From contig JAPFFF010000058.1 of the NCBI GenBank assembly GCA_039105265.1, forward strand, positions 124,001 through 188,000: a DNA stretch of 64,000 nucleotides. Reading direction: 5' to 3'. The notes beneath the pieces were generated by a model. That model did no database searches, was not told where the DNA came from, and worked only from the letters and a program-made list of their open reading frames with translations. Within the stretch, counting starts at the first letter, position 1, and each line of letters opens with the position of its first letter. The translations under genes were made by a program, and so were the position numbers. Below are positions 48,728 to 59,115 of this stretch, one piece after another. Source of the DNA: Tritrichomonas musculus (taxonomy: Eukaryota > Parabasalia > Tritrichomonadida > Tritrichomonadidae).

Positions 48728-50671
48728 ATGTTGGTAGCACTTTTATTAGCTTCTTGCTTTAGTGCAGTCGTTTTCCCACCATCGTTAATTCCTCAACCAA
48801 AATCGTATGTGTTAGATGATCCTGATGATTCATGGACGTTGTCTAAAAAAACAACGATATCATATCCAGCTGATACAGAAGGCGTTATTGATGTCGTAAA
48901 TTATTTTGCTAGAATAATGCGTGTCTCAACAGGGTTTGCAATTAATATTTCTCAAGCAGAACAAAAAACTGGAATTAAACTTCGCATTGATTCTTCCTTA
49001 AAAGATGAAGCTTACAAACTTGTTGTTGCATCTTCATCAGTGGTAATTACAGCATGCAACAGTCGTGGACTTTTCTATGGAATGCAAACTCTTCTTCAAT
49101 TACTTCCACCAGAAATTTATTCAAAATGCACACGCACTGACATTGAATGGGACGCACCTATCTGCACAATTGAAGATGAACCACGGTACCAATGGCGTGG
49201 AGTAATGCTTGATGTTTCTCGCCATTTCTTTGATGTTGATTCAATTAAAAAACTTCTTGACGCAATGTGCTTACAAAAACTTAATGTATTTCATTGGCAT
49301 CTTACTGATGATCAAGGCTGGCGTATTGAAATCAAAAAATATCCAAACTTCCACTTGAAAGGCTCTACATCAAGGTATCGACCAGTTCCTTGGCATAATG
49401 ATATTCCTGATGGAGTTCAATATGGACCATACTACTATACTCAAGAAGAAGTCAAAGATGTAATTAAATATGCAAAACAGAGGCAAATCACAATTGTTCC
49501 TGAAATAGAAATGCCTGGCCATTCACTCAGTGGAATTTCAGGTTATCCAGAAATTTCATGCACAGGTGGACCATTTGAACCACTTCCAGATTTCAGTGGA
49601 ACCATAGATGTTTATTGCCCAGGAAATGATAAGACCTTAGAAATCCTTCAAGGTGTTCTCGACGAAGTTATAGAACTCTTTGACTCTCCTTATATCCATA
49701 CTGGTGGAGATGAATGTGTTAAGACAAGATGGCAAAGCTGTCCAAAATGCCAACAAAGAATGAAGGACCAAGGGCTTTCATCTTATGATCAACTTCAATC
49801 ATGGTTTGTTCAGCAAATGGCCAACTATTTAGAATCCAAAGGACGCCACTTGATCGGATGGGACGAAATTATTGATGGCGGCCTTGCCGAAGGAGCTGCC
49901 GTTATGAGCTGGCGTGGCGTGAGCGGTGGCCAACAAGCAGCAAAGCTTGGACACAATGTTGTTATGTCACCAAATACACATTATTATCTTGATCATAACC
50001 AATTCCCATGTGATGATCACTACCAATACATTTGCTGCCTTAAGCCTCTTTATGTTGGCTATCAATACGAACCTACAGAAGGAATCGACGAACAATATCA
50101 TAAATTCCTTATGGGTGTTCAAGGAAACATGTGGACTGAGTACGTTTGGGGAGAGGACTATGACATGAACTATAAGATTTTCCCACGTGCTTGCTCAATT
50201 GCAGAAGTCGGATGGACACAAAAAGATAAGAAGAGTTGGAATAGATTCTTAGCTAGTATGGTTCGTGCTCATACTAAGAGACTTGAATACACTGGCGTTC
50301 ATCAAGCACCAATTACTCTTTGCGCTACTGGCTATTGGGCTAGAGAGAATGTTACTACTCAATTTACAACTATGACATGGGAGGTTACAGGCGGTGTTGG
50401 AAATGCAGGACCATATCAGGTTGCTTTTATTATGACATCTGGATCAAATGCTCTTAATGTTCAGAATGTTAGATTACTCTTTGATGATAAAGTTGTTGCT
50501 AAAGATGAAAGCTCCGGAACAGCTTCATGGGAAGAAACCGGAAATAACATCTTCAAATTAACAACTACTGAAAGTGGAACTGGAAAGAAAGTTAAGATTT
50601 CTGCTGATGTTGCTGCTGTTGATGCTTCTATTACTTATGGACAAGTTATCCTTTATTATACTAGCACCTAA
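48728..50671 (+). CDS. Secreted or lysosomal beta-N-acetylhexosaminidase, GH20
   Basis: A 647-residue glycosidase that releases terminal N-acetylglucosamine or -galactosamine. Residues 1-15 are a signal peptide (MLVALLLASCFSAVV). The GH20b N-domain follows to about 150, starting IPQPKSY. The GH20 catalytic barrel starts at RGVMLDVSRHF (157). It includes HWHLTDDQGWR (189-199) and PEIEMPGHS (258-266). The catalytic pair is D328-E329 in HTGGDE, where Asp polarises the acetamido group and Glu is the acid/base. GWDEI follows at about 364. A beta-rich C-terminal extension of about 120 residues is longer than in animal enzymes. There is no anchor or KDEL-type signal, so it is probably secreted or lysosomal, useful for mucin and glycan digestion. 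All key residues are intact. Codon use is regular with few rare codons. Confidence 0.95.
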   Translation: MLVALLLASCFSAVVFPPSLIPQPKSYVLDDPDDSWTLSKKTTISYPADTEGVIDVVNYFARIMRVSTGFAINISQAEQKTGIKLRIDSSLKDEAYKLVVASSSVVITACNSRGLFYGMQTLLQLLPPEIYSKCTRTDIEWDAPICTIEDEPRYQWRGVMLDVSRHFFDVDSIKKLLDAMCLQKLNVFHWHLTDDQGWRIEIKKYPNFHLKGSTSRYRPVPWHNDIPDGVQYGPYYYTQEEVKDVIKYAKQRQITIVPEIEMPGHSLSGISGYPEISCTGGPFEPLPDFSGTIDVYCPGNDKTLEILQGVLDEVIELFDSPYIHTGGDECVKTRWQSCPKCQQRMKDQGLSSYDQLQSWFVQQMANYLESKGRHLIGWDEIIDGGLAEGAAVMSWRGVSGGQQAAKLGHNVVMSPNTHYYLDHNQFPCDDHYQYICCLKPLYVGYQYEPTEGIDEQYHKFLMGVQGNMWTEYVWGEDYDMNYKIFPRACSIAEVGWTQKDKKSWNRFLASMVRAHTKRLEYTGVHQAPITLCATGYWARENVTTQFTTMTWEVTGGVGNAGPYQVAFIMTSGSNALNVQNVRLLFDDKVVAKDESSGTASWEETGNNIFKLTTTESGTGKKVKISADVAAVDASITYGQVILYYTST

Positions 50672-50860
50672 AGATAAATAGTTATTAATTCATTTTGATT
50701 TTATTCGAATTATTTTATTGATTATTTTAAAATTTAACGTACAAAAATTATTGAAAAATTTATATGCATTGAATTTTTTATAATGATTTGAACAAATATC
50801 TTATCAATATTTGAATACCGTTGTTCGTTTTTTTAAATATTCTAATATAATTTTTGATTG

Positions 50861-52213
50861 ATGACGAATACGAAAAAACTTAGAACTCCACCTCTACACA
50901 TTATTGATAAGGAACTGCTCCTTCAGACGAAAAATCCTTTTGATTTACCTCCTGATAGTGAACTTTTACAAATGCGAGATGAAGAAAATCGGAAAAACAA
51001 AGAAAGACATCAAAAACTTATTAAACAAAGCATTATTAATCGTTCTTTGTCAGCACTTGCCAATTCAGGCACCTCAAGTCGCCACGGATGCAGATCTGCT
51101 CTCGATAATAAAGAATATGGAATAGGTATATCACCTCCAACCGCAGAACATCAACAAAGACAACAAATGGATGAATTTATTGGACAAAAGCGAGAGATTT
51201 TTTTAGTTCAATTATTAATTGATAGAAAAAATAAAGAAATTCAGAGAATTCAAAACCTAAGGAAAACAGAAAAAAAGAATATTGCTGAAGAAGAAGCGAA
51301 GATCGCAGAAGTTTCTAACCAGTATAAAATGACAACAAACCAAATTGATGCAGAACTTAATCGTGAGAAAAAGTCCATGGACCAAGCTATAAAGAACAGA
51401 ACTTTGGCACAGAAAAAGCTAAAACAAAAAACATCTTATGTTGACGCAATAACTAATGAAAATACTCGTAACTTAGAAACACGAACAGCTTATCAAAACT
51501 ACTTTAAGTTTCTTTCTAATTTAACGCCTCCAGATATGAAAATGTTTGAATTCTTTACAAACCCGCAGGTTCTTCTTGATGAAATCGAAAAGGTTGAAAA
51601 TGAAAACTTATTTTTAATTCAGCACTGCCAGGAATTACAATATGAACAAGAAACTGTAACAAGTGCTGTCAAGACAGATATTCGTAAAACAACTGCCGAA
51701 TCTGATGATCTTTTAAATGCAATAGGTAAATTGAATAAAGTTGAACAATTAACTTTTACTGGAGAAAAGAACACACCAGAAAACGAAGAACTTGAAAAAG
51801 AAATAAATAAACTTGCAAAAATTGTTACTCAAACATACGAAGAATGCTTTAACGAAAGAGCTGATGTGAATACTTTGACAAGACTTGAAAGAATTGAAAA
51901 CGAACTGGAGCAAATGTATCAACAATTGTTGACAATAGATCCTGAATTCATTAAAGCCAAACAAACAGAAAAAGATAAAAAACGACGTGAAGAACAAAGA
52001 AAGGCGAAAGCTGAAGAGCAACAAAAAGAACAAGCTAGAAAACATAAGCAAGCACTTTTACGTGCTCAAATGCCAATTAAAAGGAAAACAGGAAGGCCTG
52101 TTCATGAAAGGCTATTACCAATTAAATTAAATCGGAATCAAATTGACGAAAAACAAAAATTAATTGAAGAACAAGCTCAAGATGTGTTTTTATTCGGTGA
52201 CATTGAATATTAG
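50861..52213 (+). CDS. DUF4200 coiled-coil protein, CFAP100/CCDC37-like
   Basis: A 450-residue protein. The ATG at 50861 follows an in-frame TTG three bases earlier. A basic N-terminus (to about 115) is followed by the DUF4200 block KREIFLVQLLIDRKNKEIQRI and its long coiled coil (about 120-240), including YQNYFKFLSNLTPP. Further coiled coil and a Lys/Glu/Gln-rich tail end in LFGDIEY. This matches the layout of CFAP100/MIA1, CFAP73 and CCDC38-type proteins, which tether inner-arm dynein f (I1) on flagellar doublets. An axonemal role is inferred; trichomonads have several flagella. The next gene, a basic protein on the same strand, starts 262 bp downstream. Confidence 0.75.
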   Translation: MTNTKKLRTPPLHIIDKELLLQTKNPFDLPPDSELLQMRDEENRKNKERHQKLIKQSIINRSLSALANSGTSSRHGCRSALDNKEYGIGISPPTAEHQQRQQMDEFIGQKREIFLVQLLIDRKNKEIQRIQNLRKTEKKNIAEEEAKIAEVSNQYKMTTNQIDAELNREKKSMDQAIKNRTLAQKKLKQKTSYVDAITNENTRNLETRTAYQNYFKFLSNLTPPDMKMFEFFTNPQVLLDEIEKVENENLFLIQHCQELQYEQETVTSAVKTDIRKTTAESDDLLNAIGKLNKVEQLTFTGEKNTPENEELEKEINKLAKIVTQTYEECFNERADVNTLTRLERIENELEQMYQQLLTIDPEFIKAKQTEKDKKRREEQRKAKAEEQQKEQARKHKQALLRAQMPIKRKTGRPVHERLLPIKLNRNQIDEKQKLIEEQAQDVFLFGDIEY

Positions 52214-52475
52214 ATGTTTTTTTTGTAAAATAAAAATATTGTTTTATGCCTATTTACACAATATATGAAATTAACCATTTTTATTTTCATTTAGGCCAAA
52301 TCATTCATAAACTTATGAATTAAAAAAGGCGGTAAAATTGAATATTCTATTTTCAGTCTTTTTGAATAGATTTTTTTTTTAAAATTCAAAAAGTTCTTTA
52401 TTTAAATGTAATCAGAGTTTCAGAAAAATTGAAAGGTTAACGTATAAAAAAATAAAATCTAAGGAATAAAAATTA

Positions 52476-53618
52476 ATGTTGAGGAGAGAAACAAGTCGTA
52501 GTCAAGCTCAGGTACTTCGTCAACAAGCAACATTATGGAGAGAGCCACAAGATGATATGGTTCAATTGAACTCTAAAAAAGTTAACACGCAGCAATTTCG
52601 AAAAAATAATTCGCATTTGTATTCAAATACTAAACACGTTGATAAAGAATCGAACCCAATTTGGGATGATCAAGGTTGCTTACTTAAAAAAGCAGAAAGG
52701 AAGCAGCCAGGCATATTAAGAAGATCAGCCTCTGTTGCTTCTTTTCATAAAAGTATTTACCCAAAGCAAAAATTTGATAATAACACAAAAAATTTAAAGC
52801 TACAACAATTTGAAGATAGCTCACGATTTGACGATTCAGAATCTAGTCCATCTCGTTCGAGGCTAACAAGGAAACAACAAGAAGATTCTGTTATTAGGTT
52901 AACTAAACGTAAAAATCCAGTCAGAGAAAAGAGTGTTCAACCAAGACTTTTATCAACAGACTTTGAAGGATTTATCCACCGTCAAACCAATTGTTCTAAA
53001 GCTCGCCACCAGAAACCTGCTCCTGTTCCAGATTACAAAATTGATATTTCAGAAGGAACGAAAAAACTTCTTCAAAGAAGTCAAAAATTGTCCTCACATT
53101 CCATCTATAATTTAAAAACTAAAAACAAAAGAGAAGAAGAATTAGAAGCACAAAATCAGAGTGAATCCAATTTTTCAGTCAAGCCAAAAATTAGAAAATC
53201 CGAATACAGGCTTGCTAATATGAATTTAGAAAAAGAAAAAGAATTTAAAGAAGATAGATTAGCACTTTTAAGAGTAAAATATGACGATGAAGAAGGATTG
53301 AATTTATCGGAAGAAAAGAGAGTTAAACCAAAACTTAATCAAAGATCAAGCTCTAGGTATTATCAAAATGAAGAACCTTATATACCTCAGAAATATCAAC
53401 CCAACAGTGTTTATGCTACAAGGAAAAGAATTGAAGCAAAGATAAATGAAATGAGGCCAATTCTTGAGGCTGACCAAGAACAAATTACATGGAGTATCAA
53501 AGAAAAGAAAAACAGAAAGAAAACAAAAAACAAAGAATATTTACCAGATTATATGAAAACTATAAATGACGTTATTCGCCCGAGCTGGGAAGAAGATCAT
53601 AAGAGAGCCAAAAAATAA
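52476..53618 (+). CDS. Basic, largely disordered protein, unrecognised
   Basis: A 380-residue protein rich in Lys, Arg, Ser, Gln and Glu, with no signal peptide or membrane segment. Features include an N-terminal RRETSRSQAQVLRQQATLW helix, several Ser-rich patches (SSPSRSRLTRK), the repeated motif pattern of Arg-Lys next to short aromatic residues, and a C-terminal helix (KRIEAKINEMRPILEADQEQ) followed by a basic PDYMKTINDVIRPSW end. The composition fits a microtubule- or RNA-associated protein. It is on the same strand as, and just after, the CFAP100-like gene, so a flagellar role is possible but unproven. Confidence 0.6.
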   Translation: MLRRETSRSQAQVLRQQATLWREPQDDMVQLNSKKVNTQQFRKNNSHLYSNTKHVDKESNPIWDDQGCLLKKAERKQPGILRRSASVASFHKSIYPKQKFDNNTKNLKLQQFEDSSRFDDSESSPSRSRLTRKQQEDSVIRLTKRKNPVREKSVQPRLLSTDFEGFIHRQTNCSKARHQKPAPVPDYKIDISEGTKKLLQRSQKLSSHSIYNLKTKNKREEELEAQNQSESNFSVKPKIRKSEYRLANMNLEKEKEFKEDRLALLRVKYDDEEGLNLSEEKRVKPKLNQRSSSRYYQNEEPYIPQKYQPNSVYATRKRIEAKINEMRPILEADQEQITWSIKEKKNRKKTKNKEYLPDYMKTINDVIRPSWEEDHKRAKK

Positions 53619-53908
53619 TGCATTAATTAACATATATTTTGTTCGATTTCTTTCGAAGATATTTGTCATAAATATTTTTTTTTTCATAATCATTTGACTT
53701 TTTTTTTTTTTAAATTTATTAATAAGATTCATAATCAAACAGATTTTTCGGATCAATGATCAAAAAAGTTTAACAAATGGGTGTTTAGAATATTGTAATA
53801 GTACATATATTAGAAAATTGATCACATAACTAACATTTTTATTAAAATTAAAAACATATATATAAATTACAAAATAGTAGAAATAAAATTTGAGGAATGA
53901 CAATTGAA

Positions 53909-55783
53909 TTATTTGGAAAGCTTTTGAATTTCATTAATCATTGACTCAAAAACTTTAGTTATTTCATCAACCTCAATACTATTTGCAATTGCAGAATTAA
54001 GCTTTCTTTCTTGCTTCTTTAAAAATCCTCGAGAGTAAGAAGGTCCGCATATTGTTCGAATAGGAACATTGAGAAATTCTTGAGCTAGTTCATCGAGCTC
54101 AATCAATTCATTAGATATAGATTTCTCATCTAGAAGAGGAATAAGCCGATCTGAACAGTTTTTAAAGATAAGAGCTATAACTTTCTTTAAAGGATCAACC
54201 TTTGCTGCCACTTGAGCAAGTTCTTCATTATCTCTTTGAAGTTTCAGATATTGAGATGTTTTACGTTGAACATTCCTTTTTTCTTCTCGCAATTGAGTCT
54301 CTAAATCCTCAATTGTTTGACGAGTTTTACCCGTTTCTTCAAAGGCAGATTCGCCTGCACGGCGAATAATTTTTCGTAAACCACCAATTTGCTCAAGTAA
54401 TTTTTGATTTTGCTCTTTCGAACGATCAAGTTCAGCTTTAGCAGCAGATAATTGCGCTTCTGTTGAATGTCGTATAGTTCTATCACGAATTAATGCCATG
54501 TTAATTAATCCAGATTGAGTCTCAACATCAACTAATTCTGTTTTTTGATTAGGTTTAATTTCTGAAATATTGGTGATCGTTGATGACGTGTCTGCTGTTC
54601 GATTGGTTACCGATTTTTTGCTATTTCTAGATGAAATTCTTTTTTTGAGGGCAGAATTAGTGTATATCGAAATTTCTTGCGAATTTTCTATAAGCGTTCT
54701 CATTTTTTGTTTTGTCATTTCTTGAGATGTTTTTAATAATGAATTTTCTGTTTTTAAATTCCTTATTTCGAGTTCTTTTTCTTTAAGTTTTTTCTGATAT
54801 TTCAATTGTCTTGTATCTAGATTAATTTGAAATGTACTAACAAAATGAGTGCAAGCTTTTTTCAATTCCTGCAGATTTTTTATGAAATACTTATGAAACA
54901 AAGAAAATGACGAACTTGTACTCACACTCAACAATTTCATTGCAGTCGTTAGTCCTAAAGCGGCTTCTGCAGAAAATTGAGTATTTGCAGTTATTTTCCT
55001 TTCTCGAATAGAATAGTCGGTTCGCTGCCTCAACATTTCTGTTGCAAGAATTTGATTGAACTTACGCGAGAGACGAACTTTGAATGCTCTTAAATTTATC
55101 TTAGGAATTGTTGAATTTGCTTGCTTTAATCTTTGAATTTGTAATTTGATTGTTCCTAATCCTTTGTATATAGTTTTATATTTTTGTTCGGCAGATAGTG
55201 CAAACTGGCAAGAATGATTTGATGCATGGTGTGCAAGTGCAAGCGATTGACTTGCAGATTCAATAAATGAAGCAACTATAGATCGAAGATTTCGATTTGA
55301 TTTGGAAATTTTGGCTAATGATTCTTTAACAAATAAAAAAGAATCATATAAATCAGCATAATCTTCTTTAGAACGAGCGAGTTGTTCAACTAAATTGGCG
55401 TTTTTTTCTTGAATTGCTATAAATCCAGATTTGTTATTTGTAAATTCATTAACATTTTCTTTATTCTCAAGTTGGAGACGAAGTTCATTATTTTCCTTTT
55501 GCGTGGTTAATAAAAGCTCTTGCAATTGACGTTCGTTTTCTCGAAGAGAATCAAAATCAGAATCATTTAGTTCTTTCATTTTTTTGATTTTATCTTTAAG
55601 ACTTTTGTTTGCGGCGTTACTTTCACTTAAACGCTGATTTAGCAAATCTATTTGAGTTGAATTTGCTTCATGAATTTCAGTAAGCTGCGTTTCGTATTGA
55701 TTGATTGTCCTAATAAAAAGATTTTTTAATGCGTTTATATCAGTTTCGTTTTGGATTTGTTCGAGAATGGAATACTCATTCAT
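53909..55783 (-). CDS. Long coiled-coil protein, unrecognised
   Basis: A 624-residue protein. Coiled coil covers about 30-160 and again about 330-560, separated by a less regular helical middle with basic residues (LRAFKVRLSRKFNQIL, RKITANTQFSAEAALG). The C-terminal 70 residues (ELDELAQEFLNVPIRTICG ...) look globular. No diagnostic motif was recognised. It is divergent to the Pmp-like gene with a 466-bp spacer and convergent with the basic protein at 52476. A structural role in cytoskeleton or flagella is a guess. Confidence 0.65.
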   Translation of the reverse strand: MNEYSILEQIQNETDINALKNLFIRTINQYETQLTEIHEANSTQIDLLNQRLSESNAANKSLKDKIKKMKELNDSDFDSLRENERQLQELLLTTQKENNELRLQLENKENVNEFTNNKSGFIAIQEKNANLVEQLARSKEDYADLYDSFLFVKESLAKISKSNRNLRSIVASFIESASQSLALAHHASNHSCQFALSAEQKYKTIYKGLGTIKLQIQRLKQANSTIPKINLRAFKVRLSRKFNQILATEMLRQRTDYSIRERKITANTQFSAEAALGLTTAMKLLSVSTSSSFSLFHKYFIKNLQELKKACTHFVSTFQINLDTRQLKYQKKLKEKELEIRNLKTENSLLKTSQEMTKQKMRTLIENSQEISIYTNSALKKRISSRNSKKSVTNRTADTSSTITNISEIKPNQKTELVDVETQSGLINMALIRDRTIRHSTEAQLSAAKAELDRSKEQNQKLLEQIGGLRKIIRRAGESAFEETGKTRQTIEDLETQLREEKRNVQRKTSQYLKLQRDNEELAQVAAKVDPLKKVIALIFKNCSDRLIPLLDEKSISNELIELDELAQEFLNVPIRTICGPSYSRGFLKKQERKLNSAIANSIEVDEITKVFESMINEIQKLSK

Positions 55784-56249
55784 CGAAGTAAAATTTTAGA
55801 TTTTGAATTGGCAATACGTTTAAAATTTTCAAATACTGATAAAATTACAGAATCATGGGCAAAGATCATAATATTCTTTTCTTCAATGCCATATTCATTT
55901 ATTAATCATCATTATTTAAAGGTTGCTTCTTCAAAACAGATGAAAATGATTATTTATTTTTATATAAGTTTTTTTTTAAATATATTTTTCTGAAATTGAA
56001 TTATTTCATTCAAAAATCCTGTGAATATTGCATATGGCATAATAACAATGCATTGTTTCTTGGCCTCATCAAATTTCTTTATTAAAATCAAATTGATTTT
56101 AGATTATCATATCTTTTTATAATATAATTAGTTTATTTACATATATATAAATACAATTATCACATAATTTTGTAAAGTTGATTTTTATATTTCAAGATAT
56201 TTTTATAAAAAGAAAATTTTTCAATAACTTTTTCAAATAAATATAACAA
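55784..56249. promoter_or_regulatory. Divergent spacer, coiled-coil (-) and Pmp-like (+) genes
   Basis: AT-rich spacer of 466 bp between two divergent starts, so promoters of both should lie here. No specific motif was recognised. Confidence 0.45.
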
Positions 56250-57209
56250 ATGAATATATCAATTTATGGAATATTTCTCCATTCGATTTTGCAACCTTCA
56301 GCATACTTTCAAATTGCAAAATCATCTACTACTTTTTCGTTACAGTGTTCTACTTTTTCTCATTTTGTCAGCCCTGTTATTAGAATAAATAATATCAATT
56401 CTGCTCGATCTCTTTCAGTTTTTAATTCAATTTTTAAATTTTCGAAAGCATTGGAAATGGAGTCTCATTCAGGTTCAAAATGCAAATCATCAAAAATTTT
56501 AAATCTTGATCATCAATCTCATTCTTCAACTTGTATAGATTTTATTGATTGCAAGTTTTTAAATTGCTCATCTTTAGAATATGGAGGGGCAGTTGAAGTT
56601 TCTTCTTGTAATATTTCTTTTAATTATTGCATTTTTAGAGATTGCAGTTCAAAATTTGGTGGATCGATTTATTCTACACATTCTAAAAAAATGATTGTTA
56701 ATCAAACATCAATTGTAGGAAGTCGAGCTGAGCGATTTGGTGCAATTTACAGTGATTCGAGAAGATTCGAATTTTCTACAAATATATCATTCACAAATAT
56801 TTCAAAATCTATTGGTACGATTTACATCGCCGGAATAAGAGTAGAAACAACTCGACCAAACTTTCAATTTGTCAAATTCGTTTCAACATATTCAAAAAAT
56901 TTCGGTGCAATTTGGGACTGGTCAACTAAGCCAACCACTTCAATATATTTTTCATGTGAATTTTCAAATGTTACAAGTGATACACCAGGCGCTGCAATTA
57001 CCTTATATCACTGGCTACAACAAGCCCATATAGAAAATTGCATTTTCCATGGTTCAAAGGGACCCGACCCAATATATATTTACTTTTTCAGTTCTGAATC
57101 AGACGTTTTAATTCAAAAGTGCAAATTTGATTTGCCAGAAAACAGTTCAATAGGCCAACGATATGATGGAAATAATATTACTTCAGTTAATAACACCTTT
57201 GCCTTATAG
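56250..57209 (+). CDS. Pmp-like right-handed beta-helix protein
   Basis: A 319-residue protein with repeated short strands and Gly-Gly-Ala/Ser or Phe-Gly-Ala-Ile turns: YGGAVEVSSC at about 115, FGGSIYSTH at about 138, FGAIYSDS at about 162, IGTIYIAG and FGAIWDWS. These sit beside CxFxNCSS-like strands (FIDCKFLNCSSLEYGG). This is the pattern of the polymorphic outer-membrane-protein-like (Pmp) repeats that form large surface families in trichomonads. The usual long repeat tract, C-terminal membrane segment and cytoplasmic tail are absent, and no cleavable signal is obvious. It is therefore either a short soluble member or a truncated gene. Asn and Ser richness fits glycosylation. Confidence 0.65.
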   Translation: MNISIYGIFLHSILQPSAYFQIAKSSTTFSLQCSTFSHFVSPVIRINNINSARSLSVFNSIFKFSKALEMESHSGSKCKSSKILNLDHQSHSSTCIDFIDCKFLNCSSLEYGGAVEVSSCNISFNYCIFRDCSSKFGGSIYSTHSKKMIVNQTSIVGSRAERFGAIYSDSRRFEFSTNISFTNISKSIGTIYIAGIRVETTRPNFQFVKFVSTYSKNFGAIWDWSTKPTTSIYFSCEFSNVTSDTPGAAITLYHWLQQAHIENCIFHGSKGPDPIYIYFFSSESDVLIQKCKFDLPENSSIGQRYDGNNITSVNNTFAL

Positions 57210-57644
57210 CCCAATTTTCTACATAGTTGTGCAATGGAGTATGATATAATGCAATAATATTTCCCTTCCATTTATTTAATAATCATTTTATATGATATTT
57301 TCTTTTTTATCTACAATTTTTCATTGTTTGAAATCAATTTCTAATAAATCTTGAATGTTTAAATATAACTTCATCATTGAAGTTAATCATTGCAATTTGA
57401 AACCACTCCCATTTGTTACTAATTTTCTACCATCTATAAAGATTGTTTTTATTACTTATATATAATAAAGAATAGATTTAGTTATTGCTTACTGTTAATG
57501 TAATTTTTTTACTACTTTCTATATTCTAAAGATAAAAATATTTTAAAGTTTTTGGAAAAAAATCGTTATTGATAACAATGAAACAAATTTCATCTGAAAT
57601 ATTGAATTATTAAAATTTTTCTGACCGAACAATAAAATTTATAA
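57210..57644. other. Intergenic spacer, nothing recognised
   Basis: AT-rich spacer between the Pmp-like and ArfGAP genes, both on the plus strand. No remnant of further Pmp repeats could be seen. Confidence 0.45.
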
Positions 57645-58670
57645 ATGTCTGATAATAAAGAAGAACTAAGAAAACTTCAAAAAAGACCGGAAAATCAACG
57701 CTGCATCGATTGCGGCTCTAAAAATCCTACATGGGCTAGTGTTACATATGGTATATGGATTTGCCTCGAATGTGCTGGTAAACATAGAAGTCTTGGCGTA
57801 CACTTATCATTTGTTCGCTCACTTGAATTAGATTCATGGAATGAATCTCAAATCAATATTATGAGACATGGTGGAAATCAACGCGCGCGAGATTATTTTA
57901 AATCAATAGGAATAAGTTCTCTTCCGATTGCTCAAAAATATAAATCAAGAGGTGCACACCAATATGCTGCAAAACTATATGCCGAATGTGGTGAAACGTT
58001 ATCAAAGCCAGCTCCAATACCTGAACCTGAGTTTGAGTCTGAAAATCAAAATCAACAACAAAATGATTCACAACCAATGCGTCGATCAGAATCTTCACCA
58101 CCAGAACAGATACGGAATGCAGATAGTCAATCTCAAAATACTGATGAAGATGATAATAACCAAAGTTCATCAAACTTTGTTCGACGAATTCAACAACCTC
58201 AAGGAGTTGAATCTCCATCGACATATCGGCATAATTTAAGGCCAAAACCAGCACAAAAAAAGACTATTGTAAAACTATCTAACAAATCTTTTGATGATTT
58301 ACTTGATGAAGATGATTTTGATAACGAACCAGAACAAGTATCTCCTGTTCAAAGTCCCCCACCTCAAAGACAGCGCGTTGTTTATGAATCATATTCAAAT
58401 GTACCAAAGCTCGATGATGATGACGACGATAACAGCTACAGTAATAGCCAAAATAACTATGGAAATCGTCAAAGTTATGGATATCAACCAAAAAATGATG
58501 CACCTCAAAATCAATCTTTTAGTGACACATTTAAAGCAGTTGTTGATGCAACAAAAAATGTTGCAAGCGCAATTGAATCAGCAATAACTCCAATCGCTTC
58601 TGCTACATGGGAAAAGAGCAAAGAGTTTAGTCAATCTCTCATCAGCATGCTAAATTCAGAAAAAAAATGA
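57645..58670 (+). CDS. ArfGAP1-type GTPase-activating protein
   Basis: A 341-residue protein that stimulates GTP hydrolysis by Arf in Golgi vesicle traffic. The ArfGAP zinc finger uses Cys20, Cys23, Cys40 and Cys43 (CIDCGSKNP ... WICLECAGKHRSLGVHLSF). The catalytic Arg finger is R48 in GKHRSLGVH, and the domain ends near 120. The middle is disordered, rich in Ser, Gln, Asn, Pro and Asp. The C-terminus has an amphipathic stretch (FKAVVDATKNVASAIESAI) followed by a WEKSKEF phrase, reminiscent of the membrane-curvature sensing region of ArfGAP1, ending SLISMLNSEKK. All key residues are present, so it is probably functional. The short frame directly after it (58677-58865) looks like 3' UTR noise. 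Confidence 0.93.
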   Translation: MSDNKEELRKLQKRPENQRCIDCGSKNPTWASVTYGIWICLECAGKHRSLGVHLSFVRSLELDSWNESQINIMRHGGNQRARDYFKSIGISSLPIAQKYKSRGAHQYAAKLYAECGETLSKPAPIPEPEFESENQNQQQNDSQPMRRSESSPPEQIRNADSQSQNTDEDDNNQSSSNFVRRIQQPQGVESPSTYRHNLRPKPAQKKTIVKLSNKSFDDLLDEDDFDNEPEQVSPVQSPPPQRQRVVYESYSNVPKLDDDDDDNSYSNSQNNYGNRQSYGYQPKNDAPQNQSFSDTFKAVVDATKNVASAIESAITPIASATWEKSKEFSQSLISMLNSEKK

Positions 58671-59115
58671 AATTGAATGTTTTGTTTAAATCATATTAAC
58701 GATCAATTTCTTTTGAAATTTTTGTTTCTATGTAAGTTTATTAGATTTTCCATAAAGTGTTTCTTTCATCATCTACATTTGTTATTTATTTTTAATCACA
58801 TAGTTCAATTATTATATATTGCAATTATTTTTATCTTCACTCAAATAACTGGAACTCTTGACTGAAATATCAGTTTATTAGATTGCGGGACAATCATTTC
58901 TATTGAATTAATAGAAATATTTCTATAACCTATTCAAAATAATCAAAAATCACTGAATTTTGACATTTTTAAAAATTTATACGATCTTATTCTCACTATA
59001 AAAATAGATCACATTGCCGAACTCTAATATAGTTGAGCTTTTTTTTTTTTTTTGAGGAAAATCTACTTTTTGAAAATTCTACAGAAAATCTTAATTCTAT
59101 TTGAACTGATCCAAA
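58671..59115. other. Intergenic spacer with T-run
   Basis: AT-rich spacer with a T-run of about 15 at 59039-59053, some 60 bp before the metacaspase ATG. Nothing else was recognised. Confidence 0.45.

Noticed and set aside
53820-53860. ACTAACATTTTT considered as a second intron 3' signal
   Set aside because: It lacks the CAG acceptor, no donor or interrupted ORF is nearby, and it lies in a spacer.
58677-58865. 62-codon frame directly after the ArfGAP gene
   Set aside because: Phe/Leu/His-rich, probably 3' UTR and spacer.
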